Shown in pieces: positions 42,842 through 52,432 of a stretch of DNA of 64,000 nucleotides (position 1 is its first letter; each line of letters starts with the position of its first letter). The stretch spans positions 195,498 to 259,497 of the forward strand of contig NZ_JPMY01000046.1 of assembly GCF_000761545.1 (NCBI RefSeq), given 5' to 3'. A program made the position numbers and the translations under genes. The notes below the pieces were generated by a model. That model saw only the letters and a list, made by a program, of their open reading frames with translations. It did not search any database and was not told where the DNA came from. The stretch comes from Pseudomonas sp. ML96. GTDB lineage: Bacteria; Pseudomonadota; Gammaproteobacteria; Pseudomonadales; Pseudomonadaceae.

Positions 42842-43650
42842 TGAGCCGTCTGCAGAGCCGATTTGCCGAGCTTAAAGAGCAGAACCGCGCCGCCCTGGTC
42901 ACCTTCGTCACCGGCGGCGACCCGGACTACGACACCTCGCTGGCCATCCTCAAGGGCCTGCCGGCCGCCGGCGCCGATGTGATCGAGCTGGGCATGCCCT
43001 TCACCGATCCGATGGCCGACGGCCCGTCGATCCAGCTGGCCAACATCCGCGCCCTGGGTGCCAAGCAGACCCTGGCCAAGACCCTGCAGATGGTTCGCGA
43101 ATTCCGCGCAGGCGAGCAGAACACCCCGCTGGTGCTGATGGGCTACTTCAACCCCATTCACTACTACGGCGTGGACAAGTTCATCGCCGATGCCAAGGAA
43201 GCCGGCGTCGATGGCCTGATCGTGGTCGACCTGCCGCCGGAACATAACGCCGACCTGTGCTTCCCGGCCCAGGCCGCGGGCATCGACTTCATTCGCCTGA
43301 CCACCCCGACCACCGACGACAAGCGCCTGCCGACCGTACTCAACGGCAGCTCCGGCTTCGTCTACTACGTCTCCGTGGCCGGCGTCACCGGCGCCGGTTC
43401 GGCGTCCATGGACCAGGTGGAAGAGGCGCACGCGCGCCTGCGTCGCCACACCGACCTGCCGGTATGCATCGGCTTCGGTATCCGCACCCCAGAGCACGCC
43501 GCCGACGTGGCGCGCCGCGCCGAGGGCGTGGTGGTGGGTTCGGCGCTGGTCGATCAGATCGCCAAGGCCGCCAGCCCGCAACAGGCCATCGACGGCGTAC
43601 TAAGCCTGTGCGCCCAGCTGGCCGAGGGTGTACGCGGCGCTCGGCGCTGA
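42841..43650 (+). CDS. trpA: Tryptophan synthase alpha chain
   Basis: Cleaves indole-3-glycerol phosphate to indole and glyceraldehyde 3-phosphate, 269 residues. The catalytic residues E49 and D60 are in VIELGMPFTDPMADGP. The flexible loop-6 region is near SVAGVTGAGSAS. It is coupled to trpB by TGATG and followed by an intrinsic terminator, so trpBA is a two-gene operon. Confidence 0.98.
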   Translation: MSRLQSRFAELKEQNRAALVTFVTGGDPDYDTSLAILKGLPAAGADVIELGMPFTDPMADGPSIQLANIRALGAKQTLAKTLQMVREFRAGEQNTPLVLMGYFNPIHYYGVDKFIADAKEAGVDGLIVVDLPPEHNADLCFPAQAAGIDFIRLTTPTTDDKRLPTVLNGSSGFVYYVSVAGVTGAGSASMDQVEEAHARLRRHTDLPVCIGFGIRTPEHAADVARRAEGVVVGSALVDQIAKAASPQQAIDGVLSLCAQLAEGVRGARR

Positions 43651-43666
43651 GTTCGTCCCGCCATGA

Positions 43667-43695
43667 AAAAAGCCGCCTTCGGGCGGCTTTTTCGT
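43667..43695. terminator. Bidirectional intrinsic terminator after trpA
   Basis: An 11-bp stem (AAAAAGCCGCC with GGCGGCTTTTT, loop TTCG) with a T-run on the plus strand and an A-run that gives a T-run on the minus strand. It separates trpBA from the convergent desaturase gene, whose stop is two bases away. Confidence 0.92.
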
Positions 43696-43696
43696 T

Positions 43697-44677
43697 TCAG
43701 CGGCTGCTGACGATGCGCAGCACCTGCCAGTAACCCGGCGGCTCAGGCGTCAGCCCGCGCTCGCGCAACAGGGCATGCAGCTGCGGCAGGCGGAAGTAGG
43801 GCACCGAGGCCATCAGGTGGTGCTCGATGTGGTAGTTGACCCGGATCGGCGCGACGAAGGCACGGGCCAGCCAGCCAGCGCGCGTGGTGCGGGTGTTGCG
43901 CAGGGTGTCGCGGGAAGGCTCCAGGCAGGCATGTTCGGCCATCGAACGGATGCGGATGAACAGCGGGAAGGGCGTGACGTAGGCCAGCGCCCAGACGCCA
44001 TACAACCAGGCCTCGCCGCAGGCCCACAGCACAGCCAGCAGCAGGCCGTTGGTGATCAGCATGCCGGCGGCGTTACCGAGGAAGGTCAGCGGATAGTCCC
44101 ACCAGCGCCGGCCGTCCTGCGACAGCACCTGCACATCGTTGGCCACCGTCCACTTGAGCACGCCGGCGTCCATCAGCACCCGGCCGAGCATGAACTTCAG
44201 CCCGGTGACGCCAAACAGGTCGCGGGCCAGCTTGCGCAGCAGCGAGGTGCGCGAGGTAGGGAAGCCGGCCACCAGCGACAGGTCCGGGTCCTGCTCGCTG
44301 GAAGTCTTGGCGTGGTGCACCAGATGGTAGGGGCGGTACTTGTGCAGCTCGTTCCACACCGGCCGCGCGCACAGCCAGTCGGCCAGCACGTCGTTGCCCC
44401 ACTTGCTCTTGAACAGGGTGCCGTGGGCCGCATCGTGCTGCAGGATAGCCAGGCACAGCTGGCGCCCGCCGATGATCGCCAGGCCAGCGAGCAGGGCGAG
44501 CGCGAAGCCCCACAGCGGCAGATTTTCCTGGGCCCAGGCCAGGCCGGCGAAGGTCAGCGCCAGCACGCCCCAGGTGGAAAACACGGCCCAGGCGCCGCGC
44601 CAGTCGGAGCGCTGGGTCAGGGCCTTGATCTCCTCGCGGCTGAGGATATCGGCGATACGGGTGCGGGTCTCGGACAT
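43697..44677 (-). CDS. Fatty acid desaturase family protein
   Basis: A membrane di-iron desaturase of 326 residues. The three histidine boxes are HDAAH (with following HGTLF), HLVHH and HIEHH, in the usual order and spacing, and four to six hydrophobic helices are present. The HxxHH boxes resemble acyl-lipid or sphingolipid/carotenoid-type front-end desaturases; the substrate is not clear. It is a separate paralogue from DesA at 47629. ATG 44677 lies in a region with GAGCGTCGCGCC upstream. Confidence 0.9.
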   Translation of the reverse strand: MSETRTRIADILSREEIKALTQRSDWRGAWAVFSTWGVLALTFAGLAWAQENLPLWGFALALLAGLAIIGGRQLCLAILQHDAAHGTLFKSKWGNDVLADWLCARPVWNELHKYRPYHLVHHAKTSSEQDPDLSLVAGFPTSRTSLLRKLARDLFGVTGLKFMLGRVLMDAGVLKWTVANDVQVLSQDGRRWWDYPLTFLGNAAGMLITNGLLLAVLWACGEAWLYGVWALAYVTPFPLFIRIRSMAEHACLEPSRDTLRNTRTTRAGWLARAFVAPIRVNYHIEHHLMASVPYFRLPQLHALLRERGLTPEPPGYWQVLRIVSSR

Positions 44678-44778
44678 GGCGCGACGCTCATCATTGAAGT
44701 CGCCCCGATTGCAGCATCAGCCGCGGCGCATTGCAGGCGTCGGAGGTGACTGAATGCAATGCGTTTCTGCCAAACGCC

Positions 44779-45903
44779 TCAGCGCAGCTTGTGCGCCATC
44801 GCCGCCAGTACGCTCAACACTGCGCCTGCCAGGCGCTTGGAGCGCGCGCCGTTCCAGCCGGTGCGCGGCTGCGGGCTGTCGTCGTGGTCCTTGAACGGCA
44901 TCTCCAGGGTGAAGGACAGGCAGTCGTAGGTCTGTCCGACCCAGTTGCAGGCCAGCGCCAGGTTGGCCTGGCCCGGCTGGTCGCGGGGGTAGCCGTGGGC
45001 CACCTGGAATTCGCCGGCGGCCATCAGGCGCTGGCGGAATTCCTGCTCCAGCTCGTCCAACCGCGGAGTGAAACCGGGGTTGCCCTCGCAGCCGGCGGTG
45101 AACACGTGGGGAATCTCCTCGTCACCGTGGATATCGAGGAAGCCATCCACCCCCTGGCCGGCCATCTGCTGCTGGACGAATAGCACCTCGGGGCTGCGCT
45201 CGGCCGAGGGCGCCAGCCAGGCGCGGTTGAGGTCCTGGCCGGCAGCGTTAGTGCGCAGGTTGCCGAGGAAGGAGCCGTCTGGGTTCATGTGCGGCACCAG
45301 GTACAGATCGGCCTGGCTGAGCAGTTGCTGCAGCTCGGCATCGGGCTGCGCCAGGCGCTCGATCAGGCCCTCCATGAACCACTCAGCCATGTGCTCGCCG
45401 GGGTGCTGCTGGGCGATCAGCCACAGCTTGCGCGGCGCGCTGGCGGCGCCGCGCACATGCAACAGCGGCAGTTCGCGGCCCTGCAGGCTGCTGCCGCAGG
45501 CCAGCAGCTCGACATTCGGTAGCGCCAGCGCCTGCACCAGCAACTGGGCGTGTCGCGCGCGCGGGTAGGGCTCGAAGTAGGCGAAGCGGGCGGACGCCTG
45601 CTCGGCCAGCAGCTCGAAGTGCAGGCCGTGCTCGTCATAGGTCGTGGGCACGCGGAACCAGTCCACGCCGTCGTAGCTGGCCACCGTCTGGTAGCCGGGC
45701 CAAGCGCTCTTGTAGCTCGACTGGCCGGCGTTCTCCAGGGTGAAGCCGTGGCGCTCGCCGACACTCAGGCCTTCGGCGAGGAAGTGGAACCACTGCAAGT
45801 GATCGCTGGCGAAGTCCTTGCGGATCGCCAGGCGCACCCAGGTCGGGTCGCCGGCGTTGAGAACCTCGATATTGCCGCTGTCGAAATCGCTGCGAATCTG
45901 CAT
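44779..45903 (-). CDS. M14-family zinc carboxypeptidase (cytosolic carboxypeptidase-like)
   Basis: A 374-residue metallopeptidase. The zinc motif HxxE is at H167 and E170 (QQHPGEHMAEWFMEG), the third ligand is probably in FLDIHGDEEIP, and the general acid Glu in SFTLEMPFKD. It has no signal peptide. The N-terminal beta-domain and layout match the CCP-like bacterial group. ATG 45903 (MQIRSDFDSGN) has GGGAGCGTCCC upstream; a longer frame to 46068 extends into the chemoreceptor gene and is not likely. The substrate is unknown. Confidence 0.88.
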   Translation of the reverse strand: MQIRSDFDSGNIEVLNAGDPTWVRLAIRKDFASDHLQWFHFLAEGLSVGERHGFTLENAGQSSYKSAWPGYQTVASYDGVDWFRVPTTYDEHGLHFELLAEQASARFAYFEPYPRARHAQLLVQALALPNVELLACGSSLQGRELPLLHVRGAASAPRKLWLIAQQHPGEHMAEWFMEGLIERLAQPDAELQQLLSQADLYLVPHMNPDGSFLGNLRTNAAGQDLNRAWLAPSAERSPEVLFVQQQMAGQGVDGFLDIHGDEEIPHVFTAGCEGNPGFTPRLDELEQEFRQRLMAAGEFQVAHGYPRDQPGQANLALACNWVGQTYDCLSFTLEMPFKDHDDSPQPRTGWNGARSKRLAGAVLSVLAAMAHKLR

Positions 45904-45955
45904 GGGACGCTCCTGCCAACCGAAGCCGGCAGGATACTCCCCAGACCGCCCGGCG

Positions 45956-47428
45956 TCAGATGCGGAAGCGGCTGACCAGCTGCTGCAGCTCACCGCCGAG
46001 ACGCGCCAGCTCAACGCTGGAGGCGGCGGTCTCGTCGCTGGCCGCGGCGCTCTGCTCGGAGACGTCACGCACGTTGATCACGCTGCGGCTGATCTCCTCG
46101 GCCACCGCGCTCTGCTCCTCGGCAGCGGCGGCGATCTGCAGGTTCATCGACTGGATGCTGGAGACGCGGCTGGTGATGCCCGCCAGCGCTTCACCGGCCT
46201 GGCGGGTCAGGACCACGCTGTTGTCGGTGATGGCGCGGCTGTTGTTCATCACCTCGGCCACCTGCTGGGTGCGGCTCTGCAGGCCGGCGACCAGTTCGGC
46301 GATCTCCTCGGTGGACTTCTGCGTGCGCTGGGCCAGGCCGCGCACCTCGTCGGCGACCACGGCGAAGCCACGACCAGCCTCACCGGCACGCGCCGCCTCG
46401 ATGGCCGCGTTGAGCGCCAGCAGGTTGGTCTGCTCGGCGATCCCGCGGATCACCTGAACGATGCTGCTGATACGTTCGGACTGATTGCTCAGCGCGCCAA
46501 TCTGCTGCGCCACCTGGCTCAGCTCGGCGGCGATGCCGCGCACCACCTGTACCGTGTTATCCACCGTGGCGGCACCCTTGACCGCACTCTCGTCGGTCTC
46601 GCGGGCGATGTCGAAGGCCAGCTGCGCCGCCGCCGACTCGGCCTCGCGGTGCTCGACCTGGTTGGTGATATCACTGGCGAACTTGACCACCCCACTGAGC
46701 CGGCCGTTGGCGTCGTATAGCGGGTTATAGGTGGCGCGCAGCCACACCGCCCGTCCGTCCTTGGCGATGCGCTTGAAGCGCCCGGAGACGAACTCGCCCT
46801 GGTTCAGGCGCTGCCAGAAGCGCCGATAGTCTTCGCTGGCGACCTCATGGGCCTCGCAGAACAGGCGGTGATGCTGGCCGCGGATCTCGTCCAGGCGATA
46901 GCCCATGGTGTGCAGGAAGTTGTCATTGGCCTCACGCACGGTGCCGTCCGGGTTGAACTCGATGACCGCCATGGAGCGGCTGATCGCATTGAGCAGGCTG
47001 CTGTGCTGATGCTCGGCCTCGACCTGCGCGGTGATGTCGGTAGCCACCTTGATCACCCGTCCGACATTGCCCTGGGGGTCGCGCACCGGCAGGTAGCTGG
47101 CCTCCAGCCAGATCTCCCGGCCACCCTTGGCCACGCGCATGAAGCGGTCGCTGAAGCTCTCGCCCTGGGCCAGGCGCTGCCAGAAGCGCGCGTACTCCGG
47201 GCTGCTCAGCAGCTGCGGCGAGCAGAACATGCGGTGGTGCTGACCGCGCACCTCCTCCAGCCGATAGCCCACGGTGTCGAGAAAGGCGGCATTGGCATCG
47301 AGTATCTCGCCCTGCGGGCTGAACTCGATCAGCGCCATGCCCTTGCGGATCGCGGCGAGCATCTGCTCGGAGGCGAACAACTGCGACTGACACAGCGACA
47401 ACTCGTTACGCACTGAAGAACCGAACAT
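45956..47428 (-). CDS. Soluble double-PAS methyl-accepting chemotaxis protein (BdlA-like)
   Basis: A signal transducer of 490 residues without membrane segments. Two PAS-PAC units (about 25-140 and 145-260; VGYRLEEVRGQHHRMFC and MGYRLDEIRGQHHRLFC) precede a chemoreceptor signalling domain with the hairpin tip EQTNLLALNAAIEAARAG. BdlA of P. aeruginosa, which controls biofilm dispersal, has this layout, but other soluble receptors share it. GAGG six bases before ATG 47428 decides the start over ATG 47443. The PAS domains may bind heme or flavin, not shown by sequence. Confidence 0.9.
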   Translation of the reverse strand: MFGSSVRNELSLCQSQLFASEQMLAAIRKGMALIEFSPQGEILDANAAFLDTVGYRLEEVRGQHHRMFCSPQLLSSPEYARFWQRLAQGESFSDRFMRVAKGGREIWLEASYLPVRDPQGNVGRVIKVATDITAQVEAEHQHSSLLNAISRSMAVIEFNPDGTVREANDNFLHTMGYRLDEIRGQHHRLFCEAHEVASEDYRRFWQRLNQGEFVSGRFKRIAKDGRAVWLRATYNPLYDANGRLSGVVKFASDITNQVEHREAESAAAQLAFDIARETDESAVKGAATVDNTVQVVRGIAAELSQVAQQIGALSNQSERISSIVQVIRGIAEQTNLLALNAAIEAARAGEAGRGFAVVADEVRGLAQRTQKSTEEIAELVAGLQSRTQQVAEVMNNSRAITDNSVVLTRQAGEALAGITSRVSSIQSMNLQIAAAAEEQSAVAEEISRSVINVRDVSEQSAAASDETAASSVELARLGGELQQLVSRFRI

Positions 47429-47586
47429 GTTCGACCTCGTCATCCATTTGAGAGAGTGCGGCGGGTGATCAGCCAAGCAACGCCGTTCCTTGGCCATCGG
47501 TAGTCAATGCAACATCTTGATACATTCAACAGCGTAGACCGGCTGTGCCGAGCGCATAGCCCGCGCCAATAAATATTCCGACCACA

Positions 47587-47613
47587 AAAAAGCCCGCCAG
47601 TGGCGGGCTTTTT
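47587..47613 (-). terminator. Intrinsic terminator after desA
   Basis: Stem AAAAAGCCCGCC / GGCGGGCTTTTT around an AGT loop, followed on the minus strand by a T-run. It stands 16 bases past the desA stop and before the chemoreceptor gene. Confidence 0.9.
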
Positions 47614-47628
47614 CCAAGCAGGCTCGAC

Positions 47629-48813
47629 TCAGGCGGCGGTCGGGCGTAGCGAGTAGGTCTTCAGCTGCTCGGCAAAGTCACGCAGCGACTGGATGCCACT
47701 GGCCTCGGCCTCGTGCACCCACTGCTTGATCGCTTCGAGCATGTCGTGACCGTTGCTGCTGGTCTTGACCCAGATCTGCTGCAGGGCGATGCGCTTCTCG
47801 TAGATCACCTTGAGCGCCTGGCTCTGCGCCAGCAGCTCGCTGATGCGCGCATGATGCTGCTCGTCGAGCAGGCTGGTCTCGCGCGACAGCAGGCGCTTGG
47901 CGCGGCGGAACAGGTGGCGTACCGACTCGTCGGCCTTGGCCAGTTCCTGCTGCACCAGCGGTTTGATCACCAGCTTGCGGTACTGGGCCATGATCTGGAA
48001 ACGGTTGTTGAGGATGGCCATGGCGGTGTCCATGTCCAGGCTGTGCTTGCCCTCAACGCGGTGGGCGATCGGCGCCACGCGCTGCACCTTGGCCATGCCC
48101 AACCAGCTGAACAGCTTGATCCAGGCCCAGCCCATGTCGAATTCCCACTTCTTCACCGACAGCTTGGCGCTGTTCGGGTAGGTGTGGTGGTTGTTGTGCA
48201 GCTCCTCGCCGCCGATCAGGATGCCCCAGGGCACCAGATTGGTGGCGGCGTCGCGGCACTCGAAGTTGCGGTAGCCGACAGCATGGCCGAGACCGTTGAT
48301 CACGCCTGCAGCCCACACCGGAATCCACATCATCTGCACCGCCCACACGGTCATGCCAAGCACGCCGAACAGGGCCAGGTCGATGATCGCCATGAGGATG
48401 ATGCCGCCCATGGGGAAGCGGCTGTAGACGTTGCGCTCGACCCAGTCTTCCGGACAGTTCTTGCCGTAGATGCGCAGGGTCTCTTCGTTCTTCGCCTCTT
48501 CCTGGTACAGCTCGGCGCCCTTGCGCAGCACGGTGCCCAGGCCCTTGATCACCGGGCTGTGCGGATCATCGGCGGTCTCGCACTTGGCGTGGTGCTTGCG
48601 GTGGATCGCGGTCCATTCCCGGGTGTTCTGGCCGGTGGTCATCCACAGCCAGAAACGGAAGAAATGCTTGAGCGCCGGGTGCAGTTCCAGCGAGCGGTGC
48701 GCGGAATAGCGGTGCAGATAGACGGTGACGCTGACGATGGTGATATGGGTCAGCACCAGGGTGACTGCCACCAGCTGCCACGGCGACAGATCGAGAAAAC
48801 CGTTGTACCACAT
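47629..48813 (-). CDS. desA: Acyl-lipid delta-9 fatty acid desaturase
   Basis: A 394-residue membrane desaturase introducing a double bond into phospholipid acyl chains. The histidine boxes are HRYSAHR, HRKHHAKCET and HNNHHTYPNS, with four membrane helices, followed by an unusual C-terminal cytoplasmic domain of about 130 residues typical of Pseudomonas DesA (PA0286). ATG 48813 (MWYNGFLDLSPW) is chosen; a frame to 48876 adds 21 unlike residues. It is divergent from a GGDEF-EAL gene, as in P. aeruginosa. Confidence 0.93.
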   Translation of the reverse strand: MWYNGFLDLSPWQLVAVTLVLTHITIVSVTVYLHRYSAHRSLELHPALKHFFRFWLWMTTGQNTREWTAIHRKHHAKCETADDPHSPVIKGLGTVLRKGAELYQEEAKNEETLRIYGKNCPEDWVERNVYSRFPMGGIILMAIIDLALFGVLGMTVWAVQMMWIPVWAAGVINGLGHAVGYRNFECRDAATNLVPWGILIGGEELHNNHHTYPNSAKLSVKKWEFDMGWAWIKLFSWLGMAKVQRVAPIAHRVEGKHSLDMDTAMAILNNRFQIMAQYRKLVIKPLVQQELAKADESVRHLFRRAKRLLSRETSLLDEQHHARISELLAQSQALKVIYEKRIALQQIWVKTSSNGHDMLEAIKQWVHEAEASGIQSLRDFAEQLKTYSLRPTAA

Positions 48814-48976
48814 GAAGGGTGTAGCCTCGCGGGGAGAGAACGACTGTAAACCCAGTCTCCCCGGCATTATCCCCAAGCGGGGGGAGAATGCCAGTGCAGC
48901 GTTAGACGAGAATGCGCTGGATGTCGACTTATCTATAATGTGCGGCAGCTCACACCAGCCAAGGCCGGCCCTTTTG

Positions 48977-51247
48977 ATGAAATTCCAGCGCAGCCCGCTG
49001 CAGTTCTCGCTCCTCTATCTGTTCGTCGCCGCCCTGTGGATTCTCTGCAGCGATGCCCTGCTGCTGTGGCTGGGCCTCGACCGCGAAACCCTGGCGCATT
49101 ACCAGACCTTCAAGGGTTTCGCCTTCGTCCTGATCACCGGCCTGGTGCTGTATGCCGCCCTGGAGCAGCACCGCCGCCAGCAGGAGCAGGCTCGCGAGGC
49201 ACTGCGCAGCAGCGAAGAACGCCTGAGCCTGGCCCTGGACTCTGCCGAGGAGGGCATGTGGGACTGGGACATGAAGAGCACACGCGTCTTCTATTCGCAG
49301 CGCTACTGCGAGCTGCTCGGCTACAGCGCCGAGGAGTTCGGCGGCGACCGCGACGCCTGGCTCAGTCGCCTGCACCCCGAGGATCGCCACCTCGCCGAGG
49401 AGCGCCTGCGCGCCCTGATCGAAGACCGCACGCCTTACTACGAGAGCATCTTCCGCATCCGCCACCGCGACGGTAACTACCGCTGGCTATATTCGCGCGG
49501 CCGCCTGCTGCTGGACGACCAGGGCCAGCCGCACCGTTTCATCGGCACCTCCAGCGACATCACCCAGCGCCGCGCCGACGAGGACAGCCTGCGCCAGGCC
49601 GCCGCCGTGTTCGACAGCACCCTGGAAGGCGTACTGGTCACCGACCGCGACCTGCGCATCAGCCACGTCAATCCGGCCTTCACCCGCATCACCGGCTACG
49701 AGAGCAAGGACGTGCTGGGCAAGTCGCCGAGCATGTTCAAGTCCGGGCGCCACGACCCGGCCTTCTACCAGAGCCTGTGGCACGCCCTGACCACGCGCGG
49801 CACCTGGAGCGGCGAGATCTGGAACCGGCGCAAGAACGGCGAAGTGTTTCCCATGTGGCAGTGCATCCGCGGCATCCACGACGAGAACGGCAACCTCAGC
49901 CACTACGTGGCGGTGTTCTCCGATGTCAGCGCGATCAAGCACTCGCAGCACGAACTGGACTTCCTCGCCCACCATGACCCGCTGACCGGACTGCCCAACC
50001 GCCTGCTGTTCGGCGAGCGCATCGAGCAGGCGCTGCAACGGGCCAAGCGCGACGGCCGGCGTGGCGCCCTGCTGCTACTCGACCTCGACCACTTCAAGAT
50101 CGTCAACGAGAGCCTCGGCCACAACACCGGCGACCTGCTGCTGAAGATGATCGGTGAACGCCTGGGCGCGGCCTTCGGCCCCGACATGACCCTGGCGCGC
50201 CTGGGCGGCGACGAGTACGGCGTGCTCTGCGACGACTGTGCCGAGGCCGAGCAGGCCTCGCAGCTGGCCTTGCAGACCCTGGACAGCCTCAGCCAGCCGT
50301 TCCTGCTCGACGGCCAGCCGCTGTTCGTCGGCGCCAGCATCGGCATCAGCCTGTTCCCCGACGATGGCGACAGCGTCGAGCAGCTGATGCGCAACGCCGA
50401 CTCGGCGCTGTTCCGCGCCAAGAACAGCGGGCGCCAGACCTTCAGCTTCTACAGCCAGGACATGACCGAGCACGCGCTGACCCGCGTGCGCCTGGAGAGC
50501 CAGCTGCGCCTGGCCCTGGAAGAAGGTCAGCTGCGCGTGCACTACCAGCCGATCCACCGCCTGGATGACCGGCGCATGATCGGCGCCGAGGCCCTGGTGC
50601 GCTGGCAGCATCCCGAACGCGGCCTGGTGCCGCCGGGCGAGTTCATCCCGGTGGCCGAGGACAGCGGCCTGATCGGCGCCATCGACGCCTGGGTGCTGGA
50701 ACAGGCCTGCGCGCAGATGGGCCGCTGGCAGCGAGAGGGCCTGAGCCTGGAGTTCATCGCGGTGAACGTCTCCAGCCGCCTGTTCAGCCGCGGCGAGCTG
50801 GACCTGCGGGTCGAGCGCGTGCTGCGCGAGAGCGGCCTGGAGCCGGCGCGGCTGGAGCTGGAAGTGACCGAGAGCGCGGTGATGGACAACCCCGAGCGCG
50901 CCAGCGAGCTGCTCACGCAGCTGCACAAGCTGGGCGTGCGTCTGGCCATCGATGACTTCGGTACCGGCTATTCCTCGCTGGCGCGACTGAAGAGCCTGCC
51001 GGTGCACAAGCTCAAGCTCGACCAGAGCTTCGTTCGCGGCCTGCCGCATGACCGCGAGGATGCGGCCATCGCCCGCGCCGTGATCACCCTCGGCCAGAGC
51101 CTGGGCCTGCGCGTGCTGGCAGAAGGTATCGAGACCGAGGCACAGGCCGCCTATCTGCGCGAGATCGGCTGCTTGCTGGGCCAGGGTTACTGGTTCGGCC
51201 GCCCGCAGCCCGCCGAGCAGTTGCTGGCGGCGCAGGCCAATGCCTGA
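48977..51247 (+). CDS. Membrane PAS-PAS-GGDEF-EAL cyclic-di-GMP protein (PA0285-like)
   Basis: A 756-residue inner-membrane protein. Two helices (about 10-33 and 46-62) precede two PAS-PAC units (about 78-195 and 205-315), a GGDEF domain (GGDEY at the catalytic loop) and a C-terminal EAL domain. The EAL domain keeps EALVRW, NVSS, ELEVTES, DDFGTGYSSL, KLD and AEGIE, all needed for phosphodiesterase activity, so breakdown of c-di-GMP is likely. The GGDEY variant could still be active or could bind GTP as a regulator. ATG 48977 was chosen by homology; ATG 48935 is possible. Confidence 0.93.
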   Translation: MKFQRSPLQFSLLYLFVAALWILCSDALLLWLGLDRETLAHYQTFKGFAFVLITGLVLYAALEQHRRQQEQAREALRSSEERLSLALDSAEEGMWDWDMKSTRVFYSQRYCELLGYSAEEFGGDRDAWLSRLHPEDRHLAEERLRALIEDRTPYYESIFRIRHRDGNYRWLYSRGRLLLDDQGQPHRFIGTSSDITQRRADEDSLRQAAAVFDSTLEGVLVTDRDLRISHVNPAFTRITGYESKDVLGKSPSMFKSGRHDPAFYQSLWHALTTRGTWSGEIWNRRKNGEVFPMWQCIRGIHDENGNLSHYVAVFSDVSAIKHSQHELDFLAHHDPLTGLPNRLLFGERIEQALQRAKRDGRRGALLLLDLDHFKIVNESLGHNTGDLLLKMIGERLGAAFGPDMTLARLGGDEYGVLCDDCAEAEQASQLALQTLDSLSQPFLLDGQPLFVGASIGISLFPDDGDSVEQLMRNADSALFRAKNSGRQTFSFYSQDMTEHALTRVRLESQLRLALEEGQLRVHYQPIHRLDDRRMIGAEALVRWQHPERGLVPPGEFIPVAEDSGLIGAIDAWVLEQACAQMGRWQREGLSLEFIAVNVSSRLFSRGELDLRVERVLRESGLEPARLELEVTESAVMDNPERASELLTQLHKLGVRLAIDDFGTGYSSLARLKSLPVHKLKLDQSFVRGLPHDREDAAIARAVITLGQSLGLRVLAEGIETEAQAAYLREIGCLLGQGYWFGRPQPAEQLLAAQANA

Positions 51248-51285
51248 ATCCGACTACCCCGAGTAGAGCAAACGGGGTGTAGCGA

Positions 51286-51328
51286 GCAACGAGAGTAACG
51301 ACCGAGGCGGTGGCCGTTATCTCGTTGC
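51286..51328. other. Imperfect long stem-loop after the GGDEF-EAL gene
   Basis: GCAACGAGAGTAACG (51286-51300) pairs with CGTTATCTCGTTGC (51315-51328) with a single bulge. It lies between the convergent ends of the GGDEF-EAL gene and ssuF and could end either transcript, although there is no clear T-run. Confidence 0.5.
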
Positions 51329-51359
51329 GACGCGGTTCACGACGAGCAGTAAGCCCATC

Positions 51360-51575
51360 TCAAAGCTTGGCGATCGACACTTCGGTGGATTTGACGAAGG
51401 CGATCACTTCGCTGCCGACCTGCAGGTCCAGCTCGCGCACGGAACGGGTGGTGATCACCGAAGTGACGATACCGGCGGCGGTCTGCACATCGATTTCCGA
51501 CAGCACGTCGCCGATGACGATTTCCTTGATGTTGCCTTTGAACTGGTTGCGGACGTTGATGGCTTTAATGGTCAT
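51360..51575 (-). CDS. ssuF: Molybdopterin-binding (TOBE-domain) protein SsuF
   Basis: A 71-residue single TOBE domain of the molbindin type that binds oxyanions such as molybdate. It begins MTIKAINVRNQFKG and has the conserved SxVxxR-like SVRELDLQVGSEVIAFVKSTEV. In P. aeruginosa and P. putida this gene ends the ssu operon (ssuF), and there it is needed for sulfonate use; its exact role is unclear. It has no cysteine and no methionine except the start. It is 56 bases after ssuB. Confidence 0.92.
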   Translation of the reverse strand: MTIKAINVRNQFKGNIKEIVIGDVLSEIDVQTAAGIVTSVITTRSVRELDLQVGSEVIAFVKSTEVSIAKL

Positions 51576-51631
51576 GGTCTAGCTCCTTTACGGTTTGGGT
51601 AGCCCGGAACGGTCCGGGCCTGAGGGCTTGC

Positions 51632-52432
51632 TTAGAGCGCCCAGCGCAGTTGCGTGGGCAATGGGGAAACGGGTTCGGGTTGTGGCGGCGTGGCTGGCAG
51701 CGCCAGCACGCGGTCGAGCACTTCGGCCTCCAGTGCGGCCAGGCGCGCCGAGCCACGATGACGCGGACGCTGCAGGTCGACGGCCAGGTCGAGGCCGATC
51801 TCGCCGTCCTCGATCAGGATCACCCGGTCGGCGATGGCCACGGCCTCGCTGACGTCGTGAGTCACCAGCAGCACGGTGAAGCCGTGTTGCTGCCACAGGC
51901 CTTCGATCAGCTGCTGCATCTCGATGCGGGTCAGCGCATCCAGCGCGCCCAGCGGCTCGTCGAGCAGCAGCAGGCGCGGCTGGTGGATCAGTGCACGAGC
52001 CAAGGCCACGCGCTGCTTCTGTCCGCCGGACAGGGCGGCCGGCCACTCATTGGCGCGGTCGGCCAGGCCGACTGCGGCCAGCGCCTCGCGGGCCCGCGGT
52101 TTCCAGTCACCGGACAGGCCGAGACCGACGTTGTCGATCACCCGCTTCCACGGCAGCAGGCGCGAGTCCTGGAACATCAGCCGGGTATCTTCGCGGGCCG
52201 CCGCCAGCGGGCCGTTGCCGGCCAGCAGCTGGCCGCCGGTGGGCGCATCGAGCCCGGCCAGCAGGCGCAGCAGGGTGCTCTTGCCGCAGCCACTGCGACC
52301 GACCACGGCGACGAACTGCCCGGCCGGAATATGCAGGTCGATGCCCTTGAGCACCTCGCGTTCACCGAAGGCCTTGCGGATGCCCTCGATGGCCAGCGGG
52401 ATGCCTTGGCGAATACTGTGCAGGGCGGTCAT
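51632..52432 (-). CDS. ssuB: Aliphatic sulfonate ABC transporter ATP-binding protein
   Basis: The ATPase of the sulfonate importer, 266 residues. It has Walker A GRSGCGKST, signature LSGGQKQRVALARAL, Walker B RLLLLDEPLGALD and switch LLVTHDVSEA. It works with SsuC and SsuA. Its ATG overlaps the ssuC stop by four bases (ATGA). Confidence 0.96.
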   Translation of the reverse strand: MTALHSIRQGIPLAIEGIRKAFGEREVLKGIDLHIPAGQFVAVVGRSGCGKSTLLRLLAGLDAPTGGQLLAGNGPLAAAREDTRLMFQDSRLLPWKRVIDNVGLGLSGDWKPRAREALAAVGLADRANEWPAALSGGQKQRVALARALIHQPRLLLLDEPLGALDALTRIEMQQLIEGLWQQHGFTVLLVTHDVSEAVAIADRVILIEDGEIGLDLAVDLQRPRHRGSARLAALEAEVLDRVLALPATPPQPEPVSPLPTQLRWAL

